From contig NC_088101.1 in the NCBI RefSeq assembly GCF_036370855.1, positions 937,501 to 1,001,500 on the forward strand: 64,000 nt of DNA. Reading direction: 5' to 3'. The translations under genes were made by a program, and so were the position numbers. Source of the DNA: Dromaius novaehollandiae (lineage: Eukaryota; Chordata; Aves; Casuariiformes; Dromaiidae). Position 1 is the stretch's first letter. Every line of letters starts with the position of its first letter. The notes under the pieces were generated by a model that saw only the letters and a list, made by a program, of their open reading frames with translations, did not search any database and had not been told where the DNA came from. Below, piece by piece: positions 1 to 10,440 of this stretch.

Positions 1-218
1 CCCCCCCGGGGTGCCAGGAGGCCGTGGGGCAGGGGAGGGGATGGTGGCCCTGGTTGCCCCATGGCGGAGGCACGAGAGGGAGCGGGGCACTGTGCGCGAG
101 TCCCTGGCTCGGAGGGTGGGACGCCCCGCTCTGGGACCCATGGCTGGGGGGCAGCCGAGGCTTCCTGCCCCACGGCAGAGGGGTGCCGTGTGCTCACCGT
201 GCCCTGGCCTGTCCCCAG
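1..218 (+). other. Intron of the LRP-like gene
   Basis: GC-rich sequence ending in a polypyrimidine tract and CAG acceptor at 216-218. No family-like coding stretch was seen, so it is taken as intron. Confidence 0.6.
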
Positions 219-880
219 TCCATCGAGACGCTGCAGGTGGACGGCGGCGGGCGCCACTCCTTCCCCGCCGTCCTGCGGAGCCACGCGGAGCCACGGGGCC
301 TGGCCGTGTTCGAGAGCCGGTTCTTCTGGGCCGACGGCGCCGAGCTGGTGTCAGCCACCCAGGCCTCCCCCCAGGAGCAGGCAGTGCTGCTCCGCGCCCC
401 CGTCTCGGCTTTCACTGTGCTGCACGCCCTGCGGCAGCCTCCCCGTGAGTACCGCACCAAGCGGGCAGCACCCCTCCCTGCTCCCGTGGGCGCTTCAGGT
501 GCAGCTTGCTAGGTCCTGCCCCGTGGCCCTCCCGGCCCTGTGGTGAGAGCTCCCATGCCAGACGGGACGTATGGACCCATAGGAAGGGTGCTGAGCCCCC
601 ACGGTCTGGGGTGGCACTGATCCCTCCTGCCCCATGGGGTGACACCGGTGCCCTGCCTGGGGGCAGCGGGCTCACGACCAGCCTGGGCTCGTGGGCATGG
701 GGGGAGGCCTGGCAGTCACTGCTGCCCAAGCTCCCAATGCCCCCTTGCTCCCAGGGAACACAGCCGCGTGCGCTCCGGGCCTCTGCAGCCACCTCTGCCT
801 CCTGTCCCCCGTGCACCCTCAGGGCTACCAATGCGCCTGTCCAGAGGGGCTCTACCTCCTGTCCTCGGGAAAGTGCGCAG
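219..880 (+). other. LRP-like: propeller end plus EGF repeat (2 exons)
   Basis: Exon 219-444 carries the last blade of an upstream YWTD propeller; the motif FFWADG stands in for YWTD. Exon 755-880 encodes a complete six-cysteine EGF-like repeat ([10 protein letters not shown] onward), the usual cap after a propeller. The first codon sits at 219 in phase 0. At least one earlier propeller exon set must lie upstream of the window. Confidence 0.85.
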
Positions 881-3800
881 GTGAGCAGGGGTGGTGGGGC
901 AGGGTACGTCCCTCTGGAGGTCTGGGGGTGGTGGGGTGGGGGGGCTGTGGCTAGGACCAGGTCCCCAGCACGCACGGGTGCTGCTTGTTACTCCTTGGCC
1001 TTGGTCCGCGCTGGGGACCTGGTCCTGCCGGTCAGAGATGTGGCCCAGCTTGGGAAGTGTCCTACATGCAGGGCGAGGGGACCAGGGGGTTCCTGGGATT
1101 TGGGGCTGGTCTGGGGGCACAGGACAGCCCCTACTTGTGTTGGGAACTGTGCCCCGTGCAGCGAAACCCTTGGCCCGGGTGAGGCATGAGCAGGTGCTGT
1201 CTGCACCCTGATGAGCCTGGGAGAGGCAAGGATGGGGCTTCGTGGGAGCTGGGGACCCCTTGTCCCCATAGCGGGTGGCCTGGTCCCTGGGCAGCCCCGC
1301 TTGGCCCTCCTGGATGGACGGTCTGCCCGGGCCATCCCTGCTCCGCTGCGCTGGGGCTGTGCTCACGGGCTGCCTGTTCCTGCAGAGCTGTCCGTCGTGT
1401 ACGCGGAGGAGAAGGCCATCTCCCTGGTGCAGGTGGGCCCTGGGGCCCACAGCTGGCTGGTGCGGAAGTGGCTGGAGCCCCTCCACTTGCAGGACGTGGA
1501 CTGGCAGAGGTCGGTGCTCTACGGGACGGACGACAGCGGGACGCTGCTGCGTGTGGTGGGGCACCCGGGGAGGAGAGAGGCCATCTCGACCGGGCTGCCA
1601 GGTGAGACCCTGCAGGGTGACGGAGAAGGGGCTCTGGGGCATGCAAGCTTTCCTGGCGATGCCCCTGGGGTGTGGGACTCTCCCGGGCGCAGGGGCAAGG
1701 GGGACCCACGACAGGGGAGCAGGGCCTTGGGACAGCCCTGTGACTGCTGCCCTGTGTGCTGCTGCTCAGTTTGCTCTGCCCGCGTGGACATCCGCTCGGG
1801 GGACCTGTACTGGCTTGCGTGTAACCGGAAGGACATCGGAGTGAGCCGGGCACCTGGCATGGCCCCACGCATCCTGCTCCGCGCCCGCAGCAGCATCCAG
1901 CACCTCTTCCTGGACTGGCAGCGTGGTGCTCTGTACTGGCTGGCCCGGGGGCAGCCCCTGCAGCAGCTCAGCCTGGCTGGGGGCACGCCGCGGGACGCCT
2001 GGAACGAGACGTGGCCTGAGGAGCTGCCTGCAGCTATGGACAGCAAGGCCTTCAGCTTGCTCTGGAGCTCAGCCTTGGGTGAGCCCGGAGGGGCCTGGAG
2101 CAGGGGGCAGAGGTGGTCACTGCACAGGTAGAAGGGACCAGCCTGTGCATGGTGGGTCCCTAGCCCGGGCAGAGGGTGGGCAGTGAGGTCCAGTGCCACT
2201 CTTGGAGTCCACAGAGCCCATGGGTGCTCCACCACGTGTGGGCTGATGGCCTCCCCCCCCCCCCCCCGGCATCCCTCCCGTACCAGCAGGGTAAGGGGGA
2301 AATTGGGTGGGCCAAGGGGTGGGGGGGCTGTGAGCCCTGGGTCAGTAGCATCCCTCTGCTTTGCAGGCCTGCGGGTGCTGAGTCTGGCCAAGAGGCAAGC
2401 GGTCACCCTGGTACCCAGCTGGCCCCACGGCCTCGTGGCCGCCTTTGAGCCCTACTTGGTGTCGACAAATGGGACAGCTCTGCTGCTGTGGGACCGGAGG
2501 ACGCTGACCCTCGTGCTCTCTGTGCCAGCGGTGGACGTGCAGGGAGTGGTGACCTTCGTTGGCACGGAGCTGCAGGCTAGTAAGCACGATGGCGGCACCG
2601 TTACTGGCGTCGCTGCTGTACTTGGTGCGGCTGGGTGGCCCAGGCTGCCTCGAATTGGGACAGGGGGCCTGGGCTGGGGGGCTGTGCAGAGCATTTATGG
2701 GGGTACTCATAGCGCGGGCAAGGCACAGCCTCAACTCTGGGCTCTTCCTTCCAGCACCAGTGCCTCTGCCAGCACCAACGAACAAGGCGTCCACCCTGCC
2801 CCTCCCTCCACTTGTGGCCACCAGTACGACGACAACCACGACCACCACTACTGCTCGGCCCACCACCTCCACCACAAGGCCTACGCCAAGCAAGACTACC
2901 ACCGTGCCGAGCACTGTTCATGTGCCAACCAGTAAGGCCACCATAATGCCAACCACCACCGCCCGGCCCACGCTAACCAAGACTACCTCTGCGCCAAGCA
3001 CCACCACCACCCGGCCCACACCAACCAAGCTCATCCCTACGTCAACTACTACAACTGCCCGACTCACTGCCTGGGCAATGCCAACCAAGACTACCCCTAC
3101 GCGGCCAACCAAGACCACTCTTACGCAACCAGCCACCACCGCCGCCACCACCACCATCGCCACCACCACCGCCGCCGCCACCGCCACTACCACCACCAGT
3201 CGGCCTTCACCAACCAAGACCTCTGCCGTGCGGCCAGCTGCCACCACCCGGCACATAACCAGCCCTGCACGGGTTGTGCCCCCAACCTCCAACCTCCCAC
3301 CCAGCCCTGTGCACCCCTCAACCCCTGTCCCCCATCTGTCCTGTCCCCGCACGCATGTGCTCTGCCGCGATGGCACCGAGTGCGTGGCCCAGGAGTACCT
3401 GTGCGATGGCGAGAAGGATTGTGTGGACGGCTCTGATGAGGACGGCTGTGCCCAGCTCTGTGACATCCCAGGTAGGAGCTGTTCCCTGCTCCCTGGGTAG
3501 TGGGGTGGCCCCCAGGCCAGCCAGGCTGCTTCCTGGTTGGGTTGGAGGGATGGGGACCTAGGAAAGTTTGTGTCCTGGCCCTGTGCCAGGATTTGTGGTT
3601 GCTTCCTGGTGGGGCTGGAGGGATGGAGGATGTGGAGGATCATCCGCTGCTTGGAGAGACCTAGATGTAGCTGAGCTAGGATGGCTTCTGTCTCCTTGCC
3701 TGGTACCAGGGCTCCTGGAAGCACCCTGGCTAGGAGGGATAAAACCTTGGCCTGGTAGACTGGGGCCATTCCAGGGCACTGGGGGACAGGAGGGCTGGCC

Positions 3801-6800
3801 AGGGGTCTGGGCACCCTGTCTGCCTACCCCAGGCTCAGCACGGTCCCTTGTCCCCCCAGGGGCCTTCCACTGTTCAAGCGGGGCTGCGTGTGTGAGGCCT
3901 GGGGAGCGCTGCGACGGGGTGCCGCAGTGCCCCGATGCCTCGGATGAGGCGGGCTGCTGGACCCCCACGCAGGACTGTGCCCTGCGCTGTGACGGTGCCA
4001 GCCGCTGCATCCCTGAGAGCTGGCTGTGCGATGGCCATGCCGACTGCCTGGACCGCACCGACGAGCAGGGCTGCGGTGAGACCCCAGGGCTGGGCAGGGC
4101 AGGCGATGGGCCCCCAGGGGCTGCGCGCGACATGCATGGGGGCCGCAAGGACCGTGCGCTGCCTCGGGCACCCCACGGAGCAGCCGGAGCTGCCACAACC
4201 TGCCGGGTGCTGCAGCCGCCCTGCCCTGGCGGGATGGGGACCGCACGGTGCCCCCCGCTCAGCCCCAGCCCCGCTTGCAGTGCCGAGGGAGTGCAGCCCG
4301 AACGAGTTCCCCTGCCTGAGCGGGCAGTGCGTGGCTGCGGCCCTGCGCTGCGACGGCGACCGCGACTGCCGGGACGGCTCGGACGAGGAGGGCTGCGCCG
4401 TGCCGCGGCCCCTGCTGTGCCGCACGGGCGAGCTGGCGTGCCCCCGCAGTGGGGAGTGCGTGCCGGAGGCCTGGCGCTGCGACGGCACCCCTGACTGCAG
4501 GGACGGCACGGACGAGCAGGTGCGTGGCGCTGGCGGGGACGCGACGTGTCCCCGTCCCTGTCCCTGTGTGGGCGGGTGGTGTTGCTCACCCCGCGCTCTC
4601 GCAGGGCTGCCCCAGAGGGGAAAGGCTGTGCGGGGAGCGGCAGTGGGGCTGCTCCCGTGGCCACGAGTGCATCCCTGATGCCTGGCGCTGTGATGGAGAG
4701 AGCGACTGCACGGATGGCAGTGACGAGGCTGGCTGTGAGCACTGCCCTGCTTGTCCCCTCGGTTTCCTGCCTGGGGAGGGCTGACGCAGAGGGGAGGTGG
4801 GATGGCACCCTGGGCTGTCTGTGCCACTGGGGTAAAGGCCACATTCCCAGCATCCTCGGTGGCTCCGGGCCCTGGGCGTCTGTTGTCTCCATGGGGCGGG
4901 TGTTACCTGGTGTTTGAGTAGCCTGGAGCCGGGCTGTACGTTGCTGACGTGTGCACCTGTGGGAGCAGGCAAGCCTGCCCTGGTCAGCTGTGCCCCTGAG
5001 CAGCCCCAGACCGGTGCTAAGACATGATGGATGAAGCTCAGGACATCCTTCCACCTGTGCGTCCCCGCAGGCCAGCCTGCTCCCTGCCAGAGCCACGAGT
5101 ACCCGTGTGGGCTGGGGACCTGCCTGAACGCATCCTCGGTGTGCGACGGTCGTCAGGACTGCGCGGATGGCTCGGACGAGGGGGGCAACTGCTCCGTGCC
5201 CTGCCGGCTGCCCTGCTCTCACCTCTGCTACCCCTCACCCCAGGGTCCAGTGAGTGCCAGGAGCCATGGGCCAGCTGTGGGGGGAGCACCATGTCCCCTG
5301 GGGGCATGTGGGACTGATGGCCCCTCTCCTCGCAGAGGTGCCAGTGCGCCCCGGGCTATCGGCTGGCTGAGGACGGCGTGTCCTGCGCAGATGTGGACGA
5401 GTGCAAGGAGCAGGGTGAGGGAGCCTGCAGCCAGACCTGCCTCAATGCCCTGGGGAACTACAGCTGTGGCTGCCTCCCCGGCTACCTGCTGGAGCCCGAT
5501 GGCCGCATCTGCAAACTCACGGGTGAGCCCAGAGGTGTCCAGGCAGGATGGGGGGCAGTCCTGGCACTCCAGGGGACATTTGGCAGACATCTGCCCCAGG
5601 GCACCTGCTGCCCATGGGGAGCTCTGCAGTCCCCCAAATGACCCTGGCCCTCTGCCGTGTGGCCTCCCGGGCCATGCTCAGCTGTGAGTTGCCGCTTGCC
5701 AGCCCACAGCCGGTGGGGAGGTCTGTCCCAGCTTGGTTGTGTGGTGGGGCCAGGTCCCAGCAGGCTGCGGTGCCCCAGAGCACTGTCCTCCCTGTCCGCG
5801 TGCGCTGGAGCTGTTGGGCTGCTGGCAGTGAATGGGACCTGGGGGGCTCTGTGTTGCTCCAGGACCGGAGCCCACGTTGCTGGTGGCCGTGCAGTCAGAG
5901 GTGCTGTCCTACGGGCTGCGGAGTGGGCGTGAGGAGGTGCTGCTGGCCACTGACAAAGAGCGTGTCATCTTCTCGCTCGACTATGACCCGGTGGAAAGGA
6001 AGATTTTCTGGGTGGACCTGGGCGTGGAGAGCATCCGCTGGCAGGGCCTCGACTCGGGCAAGAAGGGCACACTGGTGAAAGGTGGGCTTTGACGAGGCGA
6101 GGGGAGCAGGGCTGGTGTCTCCGTGGCCGTGCAGCTTCCAGGGTGCTAGGCTCTGTACCCCTGAGCAGAGGGATGCTGATGGGAGCCGGGCTGGGAGGAG
6201 GCTGAGCTCCTGGGGTGGCAGGGATCTGGGCTGGGAGCATCCTGTCGGGGGTCCTGTGTGGCTGTAAACCGCTGGGCACTGAGGCTTGGGTGTGTTACAG
6301 GTGTGAGATCGGACTGCATTGCTGTGGACTGGGTGGGGAGGAACCTGTACTGGACAGATGGGGTGGCAGGACAGGTGCTGGCCACCCGCCTGGGGGCTGC
6401 CTGGCGAGGGGTCCCGGAGCACACCGTGGTGCTGGATGGAGACCTGGACCGGCCCCACTCCCTGGTGCTCCAGCCTCTGGCAGGGTAAGACAGGGGTGAG
6501 AGGATGCGGGAATCTCCTTGCCGGCTCTGCCCTGGCCAATTTTCCCTGTGGAGCCAGGCATCAGGCTGGGGGAGAGGTGGGATGGCCTTGCCTGGGCACA
6601 GTCGGGGCCATATGACTGGGGAAGAAGGAGCGTGGGCACCTGCCCCTGCCCTGGGCACAGCCCATGGTGTGTCCCTGTTTGCATGGGAAAAGATGCACTG
6701 CCCCTCTGGATTGCTCCAGGGCTGGGGTGATGCAGCAGGTCCACGGGCCAGCACCGCTCTCCTCCCCACAGGCTGCTGTACTGGTCAGAGGTGGGGAGCC

Positions 6801-9800
6801 ACCCACGGCTGATGGAGGCCACCATGGACGGGAGCCGTCAGCATGTGCTGCTGGCCCAAGGGCTGGGCTGGCCCACTGCTCTGGCCCTTGACCTCCCCGC
6901 CCGGAGGATCTTCTGGCTGGATGAGAAGCTGGGCAGCGTTGGCTCAGTGCACCTGGACGGCTCCGGTGTGAAGGTGTGTGCAGGGGGGCTTTCGGCAGGG
7001 GATCGTGATGGACATCAGAGTCGGGGCTCATAGTCTCTACACCAGGTGCTGCGGCTGAGCTGGGTCCAGAGCCCCTTCGCGGCAGCCGTGTGTGAGGGAG
7101 AGCTATACTGGTCAGAGGCGAAGGCATGGACGGTGCAGCGAGTGGACAAGGCCACTGGCAAGAACAGGACTGTCGTGCTCAAGCGACACGGGCAGCCCCA
7201 TGGCCTCCAGGTACCTACGGATGCCCCGTGGCTCAGCTGGCACCTCCAGCCTGCACGGCCCAGTCTTTCCTGGGGTGCAGAGCTGCCCTCCTCATCCTTG
7301 GGGTCCTTGAGCAGTGGTCCCCGTGGTCGAGAGTCTCGGGTCTTCTTGGCGTCTCTCTGTCTCAACTTCCTGCCCTGAGCTGGGCCACGTCAAGGCCTCG
7401 GGAGGCCGGCATGATGCCAATCATGCTCAGCCCTTCTGCTGGGTGCTGGCTGGGCCGTGGGGCTGACTCTGCCCTTCCCTGCAGGTGATGCACCCGGCGC
7501 TGCGACCAGCATCCCCCAGCCCGTGCGCAGCGCGTGGCTGCTCCCACCTGTGCCTGCTGAGCGGCCGGCACGCCGGGCAGTGCCGGTGCCCTGCTGGGCT
7601 GACGCTGGCCGCTGACGAGACCACCTGCCTCCCCCTCCACGAGTCAGCCTTTGCCCTGCTGGTGGCACCGGCGGCTGTGACCCAGGTACCGTTTTGCGTC
7701 TCCCGGGGCCGGGCCCAGGCTGTGCTCTCCCGGCTGCTTTTGGGCAAGCTGCTGCCATGCCTGGAAGTGGATGGTCCCCGTCCCGCTGCCAACTCCTTTC
7801 CGCACCCAGGTCTACCTGAAGGACCTGCCTGCGACGGCCGGAGCCCAGAGCCTCCCCCCACATCGAGCCCTCCCCTTGGCCAAGGTGGGCCGGTTGACAG
7901 CCATCGACTACGCGGTGAAGGACAAGAGCCTGTACTTCGCGGAGGTGGGGGGCGGCTCCATCAGGCTGCTGCGCCTGAAGGACTCAGGCCGGCTGTCCTG
8001 GAAGCGAGTGGTGGCCGTGGAAGGCGCAGTGGTGTCCCTGGCCCTGGACTGGCCGAGCGGGAACCTGTACTGGATCGGGGAGCAGCCGCCCCACATCAGC
8101 GTGGCAGCTCCTGGGGGTCGCTGGGCCCTGGTGCTGCTCAGCAAAGGGCTGCAGGGAGCTGCCTGGCTGGCGCTGTGTCCTCGTGCCTCCACCATGTGCT
8201 TCGTCACGGTAGCGGGCAGCCGTGGGCCGGGGGCCGTGGTGGAGTGCGCGGCCATGGACGGCACCAGCCGCAGGACGGTCTGGAGGAGAGCCCGGGATCC
8301 TGTTGGCCTCACGTTTGGAGGCACTGGCACCCGGCTGTACTGGGCGGACCGTGGTGAGCGCGGGGCTGGCCTGGGGCACCTCCAGGGGCGCCCCGACTGT
8401 AGGGCATGGCCTGGCTTGCCCCTGTGGGGCAGCCCAGAGCCCTCTAATGTTTGTCTCCTGCAGAGAGAGGAGTGATCAACAGCGTGGAGCTGGACGGCTC
8501 CCGCTTCCGCGTGGTGCGCGAAGGGCTGCATGGCCTCTCGCTCTTTGCCATTGGCGATGGCTTCCTGCTCTGGACCACGGCTTTGACCAATGGTGAGCCT
8601 GTCCGTCGGGTGCTGTGCTTGGTACACCCCCTCCTGCTCTCCCAGAGCATGCTATGGGTCTCTGCTGGTCCCTATGGGGTGCAGGCTGCCCCCAGGGTAA
8701 AGGGCAGGCTGTGGGACCCTGCTCTCCCGTACTGGGCACCCTCACGGGAGGAGACGGGGACGTGCTGACCCCCGCATGTCTCCAGGCTCCAGCAAGGTGT
8801 GGCACAGCCGGATGGAGCAGAAACCAGCCAAGAGCAGGTGGTTCACGGTGGAGCAGGAGCTGCTGGCCATAAGGATTTACAGCCAGTTCTCCCAGGAAGG
8901 TGGGTCGGCGGCTGCCACAGTGTGGGGTGGGTCTGGGGCACCAAGTCCTCCCCTGCAGAGGCCCTGCAAACCCACGCTGTCCCAGCAGGCACCAACGGCT
9001 GTGCGGAGAGCAATGGGGGCTGTGCCCAGCTCTGCCTGCCCAACCCCGTGGGACGGCTGTGCCGCTGCTCAGCTGGCTACCGCCTGGTGCGTGGGACAGA
9101 GTGCATGCCAGCCCCACCGTGCCTGGCCCCGCTCCAGGCCTGCCACGACCTTCAGAGTTGCTTCTCCAGAGAGCAGGCCTGTGACAGGCAACCCGACTGC
9201 GCAGATGGCTCCGATGAGCTGGACTGTGAGTATCTGCCCGTGCTGGGCGTGTGCAGGATCCTGCCTGGGCACCAGGACGCTTACCCAGTCTGGCCCAGTC
9301 TGGGGAGGTGATCCCAGCTGGGGCTCTCCTGAGCTGTGCACATCCCTCCAGGCCCCTCTGCAGCGGTGGAGACGCGGCCTCCCACGGCAGCACCGTCAGG
9401 GATGCCCCGTGCGGAGGGAGAGGAGAAACCAACCTTACCCACAGCTGCACCCAGTCCTCGGCAGCCCGGTCCCAGCCCGCCTGCAGCACCCAGCCACCGG
9501 GAGCATGGGGAGCCCTTCCTGCTACCCCCAAGCACCGAGGAGGTGCTGGGGGCCGTGCCGTGCAGCAGCGAGACGTGTAACCTGCGCGGGGAATGCGCCA
9601 TCGAGGCTGGGCGGGTGACGTGCCACTGCGCCCTTGGCTACCGCGGTGACTACTGCGAGGAGGCGGAGGTGCAGCCCATGGCGGGTCCCATCGCCCTAGG
9701 GGTGGCCGTGCTCCTGCTGGTCAGCGCAGCCTCCGTGGGGGCCCTGGCCTACATGCGGAGGAGGGACAGCCGGAGGAGGTGAGCTCTGAGGCTGGCCTGG

Positions 9801-10440
9801 CTCGGGCTGGCAGATGGAGAGGAACAGGGCCCCTCTGGCCCAGGACAGAGTGGTATCTGGGTGCTCCTGGGCTGCGCGGAAACCGCCAATCACCCCAGCA
9901 AACTAATGCCAGGGGTTGTGGCAGGACCTCGGGGGTCTGCCCCATCTCCATGAGATGGCTTTGCTACCCTCAGTGTACTCGCTTCTCCCCAGGACCTCTA
10001 GCACTGCCTCCACCCGAGTGCTGACCCTGTACCACCGTGAGAGTGACCCTGAGGAAGAAGATGAGGAGGAGGAAGAGCTTCCCCCCAAGAGCGATACCTT
10101 TGTGAACGAAGCTTATGATGGGAAGGAGGTGAGCAGCTCCTGGGAAGGGCCCTGGTGGGGACCCTCCTGCCTCCTTAGGCCACGCTGAGGGCCCCTGCGT
10201 TGGCCAGCACTGGCGTGGTGCCCACTCTGAGGCTAGCTCTGCCCTCGTGCCAGGGGAGACCTGGGGATGCCAGGGTTCTGGCTGGTACAGGGCTGTCCCA
10301 GGGACCCCATGGCCAGAGCCCCTGTGCCCAGGTGTGGTGTGGGCCCGGGGAGGCCAGCTCAGCCCTGTCCCTGATGCACCTATCTGTTGTCTCTGCAGGA
10401 GCTGCCAGCCCCGCTGGGGAAGGGACCATCTCGCCCCTGA
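219..10440 (+). CDS. LDL-receptor-related protein, 3' 23 exons (partial gene)
   Basis: This is a type I membrane receptor of the LDLR/LRP family; its first exons lie before the window. Exons with GT-AG borders: 219-444, 755-880, 1386-1601, 1770-2078, 2367-2579, 2755-3471, 3860-4075, 4281-4519, 4605-4734, 5071-5249, 5336-5522, 5863-6081, 6301-6484, 6772-6973, 7046-7210, 7485-7685, 7810-8353, 8464-8592, 8786-8899, 8989-9225, 9352-9778, 9993-10128 and 10399-10440. All phases agree and give 1785 codons plus TGA. Domain order: propeller end, EGF, YWTD propeller, Thr/Pro linker, seven LDLa, two EGF, propeller, EGF, propeller, EGF, LDLa, stalk, EGF, membrane span, 66-residue tail. Family members bind and internalise lipoproteins and other ligands. 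It could be the Lrp13 vitellogenin receptor of oviparous vertebrates; this rests on architecture and memory only. It is not LRP1 or LRP2, which are much larger. Family is certain; orthology is not. Confidence 0.9.
1386..2579 (+). other. LRP-like: YWTD beta-propeller without EGF cap (3 exons)
   Basis: Exons 1386-1601, 1770-2078 and 2367-2579 encode a six-bladed propeller with degenerate YWTD motifs (LYGTD, LYWLAC, LYWLAR). Each internal exon junction is phase 1. Unlike most LRP propellers, the last blade is followed by the mucin-like linker and not by an EGF repeat. The donor of the third exon is at 2580 (GTAAGC). Confidence 0.85.
2755..3471 (+). other. LRP-like: mucin-type Thr/Pro linker exon plus first LDLa
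   Basis: A single 717-base exon, codons 364-602 of the in-window protein. About 190 residues are Thr, Pro, Ala, Ser and Lys, built from loosely repeated ARPT, TKTT and RPTPTK units, a classical O-glycosylation substrate. The frame is open throughout. The exon ends with the first LDLa repeat (cysteines from CPRTHVLC, Ca-site [11 protein letters not shown]). The DNA is a C-rich ACC/CCA imperfect repeat and probably varies in length. A mucin-like linker is known in LDLR and VLDLR near the membrane; here it sits in the middle of the ectodomain. Confidence 0.85.
3860..5249 (+). other. LRP-like: LDLa (complement-type) cluster, repeats 2-7
   Basis: Exons 3860-4075, 4281-4519, 4605-4734 and 5071-5249 complete a seven-repeat LDLa cluster. 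Each repeat has six cysteines and a calcium site of the CDGxxDCxDGSDE type ([78 protein letters not shown]). The fifth repeat is split across the 4519/4605 junction. This is the likely ligand-binding module. The last exon also starts the next EGF. Confidence 0.92.
5336..5522 (+). other. LRP-like: EGF plus calcium-binding EGF
   Basis: This exon finishes an EGF repeat begun at the end of exon 5071-5249 and adds a calcium-binding EGF that opens with DVDEC. It has the conserved [10 protein letters not shown] region with the Asn hydroxylation-type consensus. The tandem EGF pair between an LDLa cluster and a YWTD propeller is the standard LDLR arrangement. Confidence 0.9.
5863..7210 (+). other. LRP-like: second YWTD beta-propeller in window (4 exons)
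   Basis: Exons 5863-6081, 6301-6484, 6772-6973 and 7046-7210 encode a propeller with the motifs IFWVDL, LYWTDG, LYWSEV, IFWLDE and LYWSEA. Together with the preceding EGF pair and LDLa cluster this forms an LDLR-like ligand-binding and release unit. Intron 6974-7045 is only 72 bases. Confidence 0.9.
7485..8899 (+). other. LRP-like: EGF and third YWTD propeller (4 exons)
   Basis: Exon 7485-7685 carries an EGF repeat ([10 protein letters not shown] and following cysteines). Exons 7810-8353, 8464-8592 and 8786-8899 carry the next propeller with LYFAEV, LYWIGE and LYWADR motifs. Exon 7810-8353 is a fusion of several blades, long for this gene. Confidence 0.88.
8989..9225 (+). other. LRP-like: EGF and eighth LDLa repeat
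   Basis: The exon encodes an EGF repeat ([13 protein letters not shown] onward) followed by one isolated LDLa repeat ending in [11 protein letters not shown], the final Cys being split over the intron. A lone LDLa after the last propeller is unlike LDLR or VLDLR. Confidence 0.88.
9352..10440 (+). other. LRP-like: stalk, EGF, membrane span and cytoplasmic tail
   Basis: Exon 9352-9778 gives a Pro-rich stalk of about 65 residues, an EGF-like repeat ([12 protein letters not shown] onward) and a hydrophobic span at residues 1697-1719 followed by RRRDSRRR. Exons 9993-10128 and 10399-10440 give the tail: Ser/Thr-rich start, acidic run [11 protein letters not shown], then FVNEAY (residues 1763-1768), which resembles the FxNPxY endocytosis signal but lacks the Pro. 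TGA is at 10438-10440. A CATAAA hexamer at 10452-10457 could be the polyadenylation signal; ATTAAA at 11276-11281 is an alternative. Confidence 0.88.

Larger units (their letters stand above)
445..5862 (+). other. LRP-like introns longer than 300 bases
   Basis: Introns 445-754, 881-1385, 3472-3859, 4735-5070 and 5523-5862 exceed 300 bases. They are GC-rich with G-rich patches near donors, and I see no genes or repeats in them. Intron 2079-2366 carries a 15-base C run at 2253-2267. The other introns are 72-290 bases. Confidence 0.6.

Noticed and set aside
2918-3814. Val/Ala-rich minus-strand frame
   Set aside because: Mirror image of the ACC/CCA mucin repeat; valine runs come from GGT triplets.
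3558-5222. 554-residue open frame on the minus strand
   Set aside because: It is the antisense of LDLa exons and GC-rich introns; Pro/Arg/Ser/Gly-rich composition with no domain, and the plus strand has clear LDLa repeats with splice sites.
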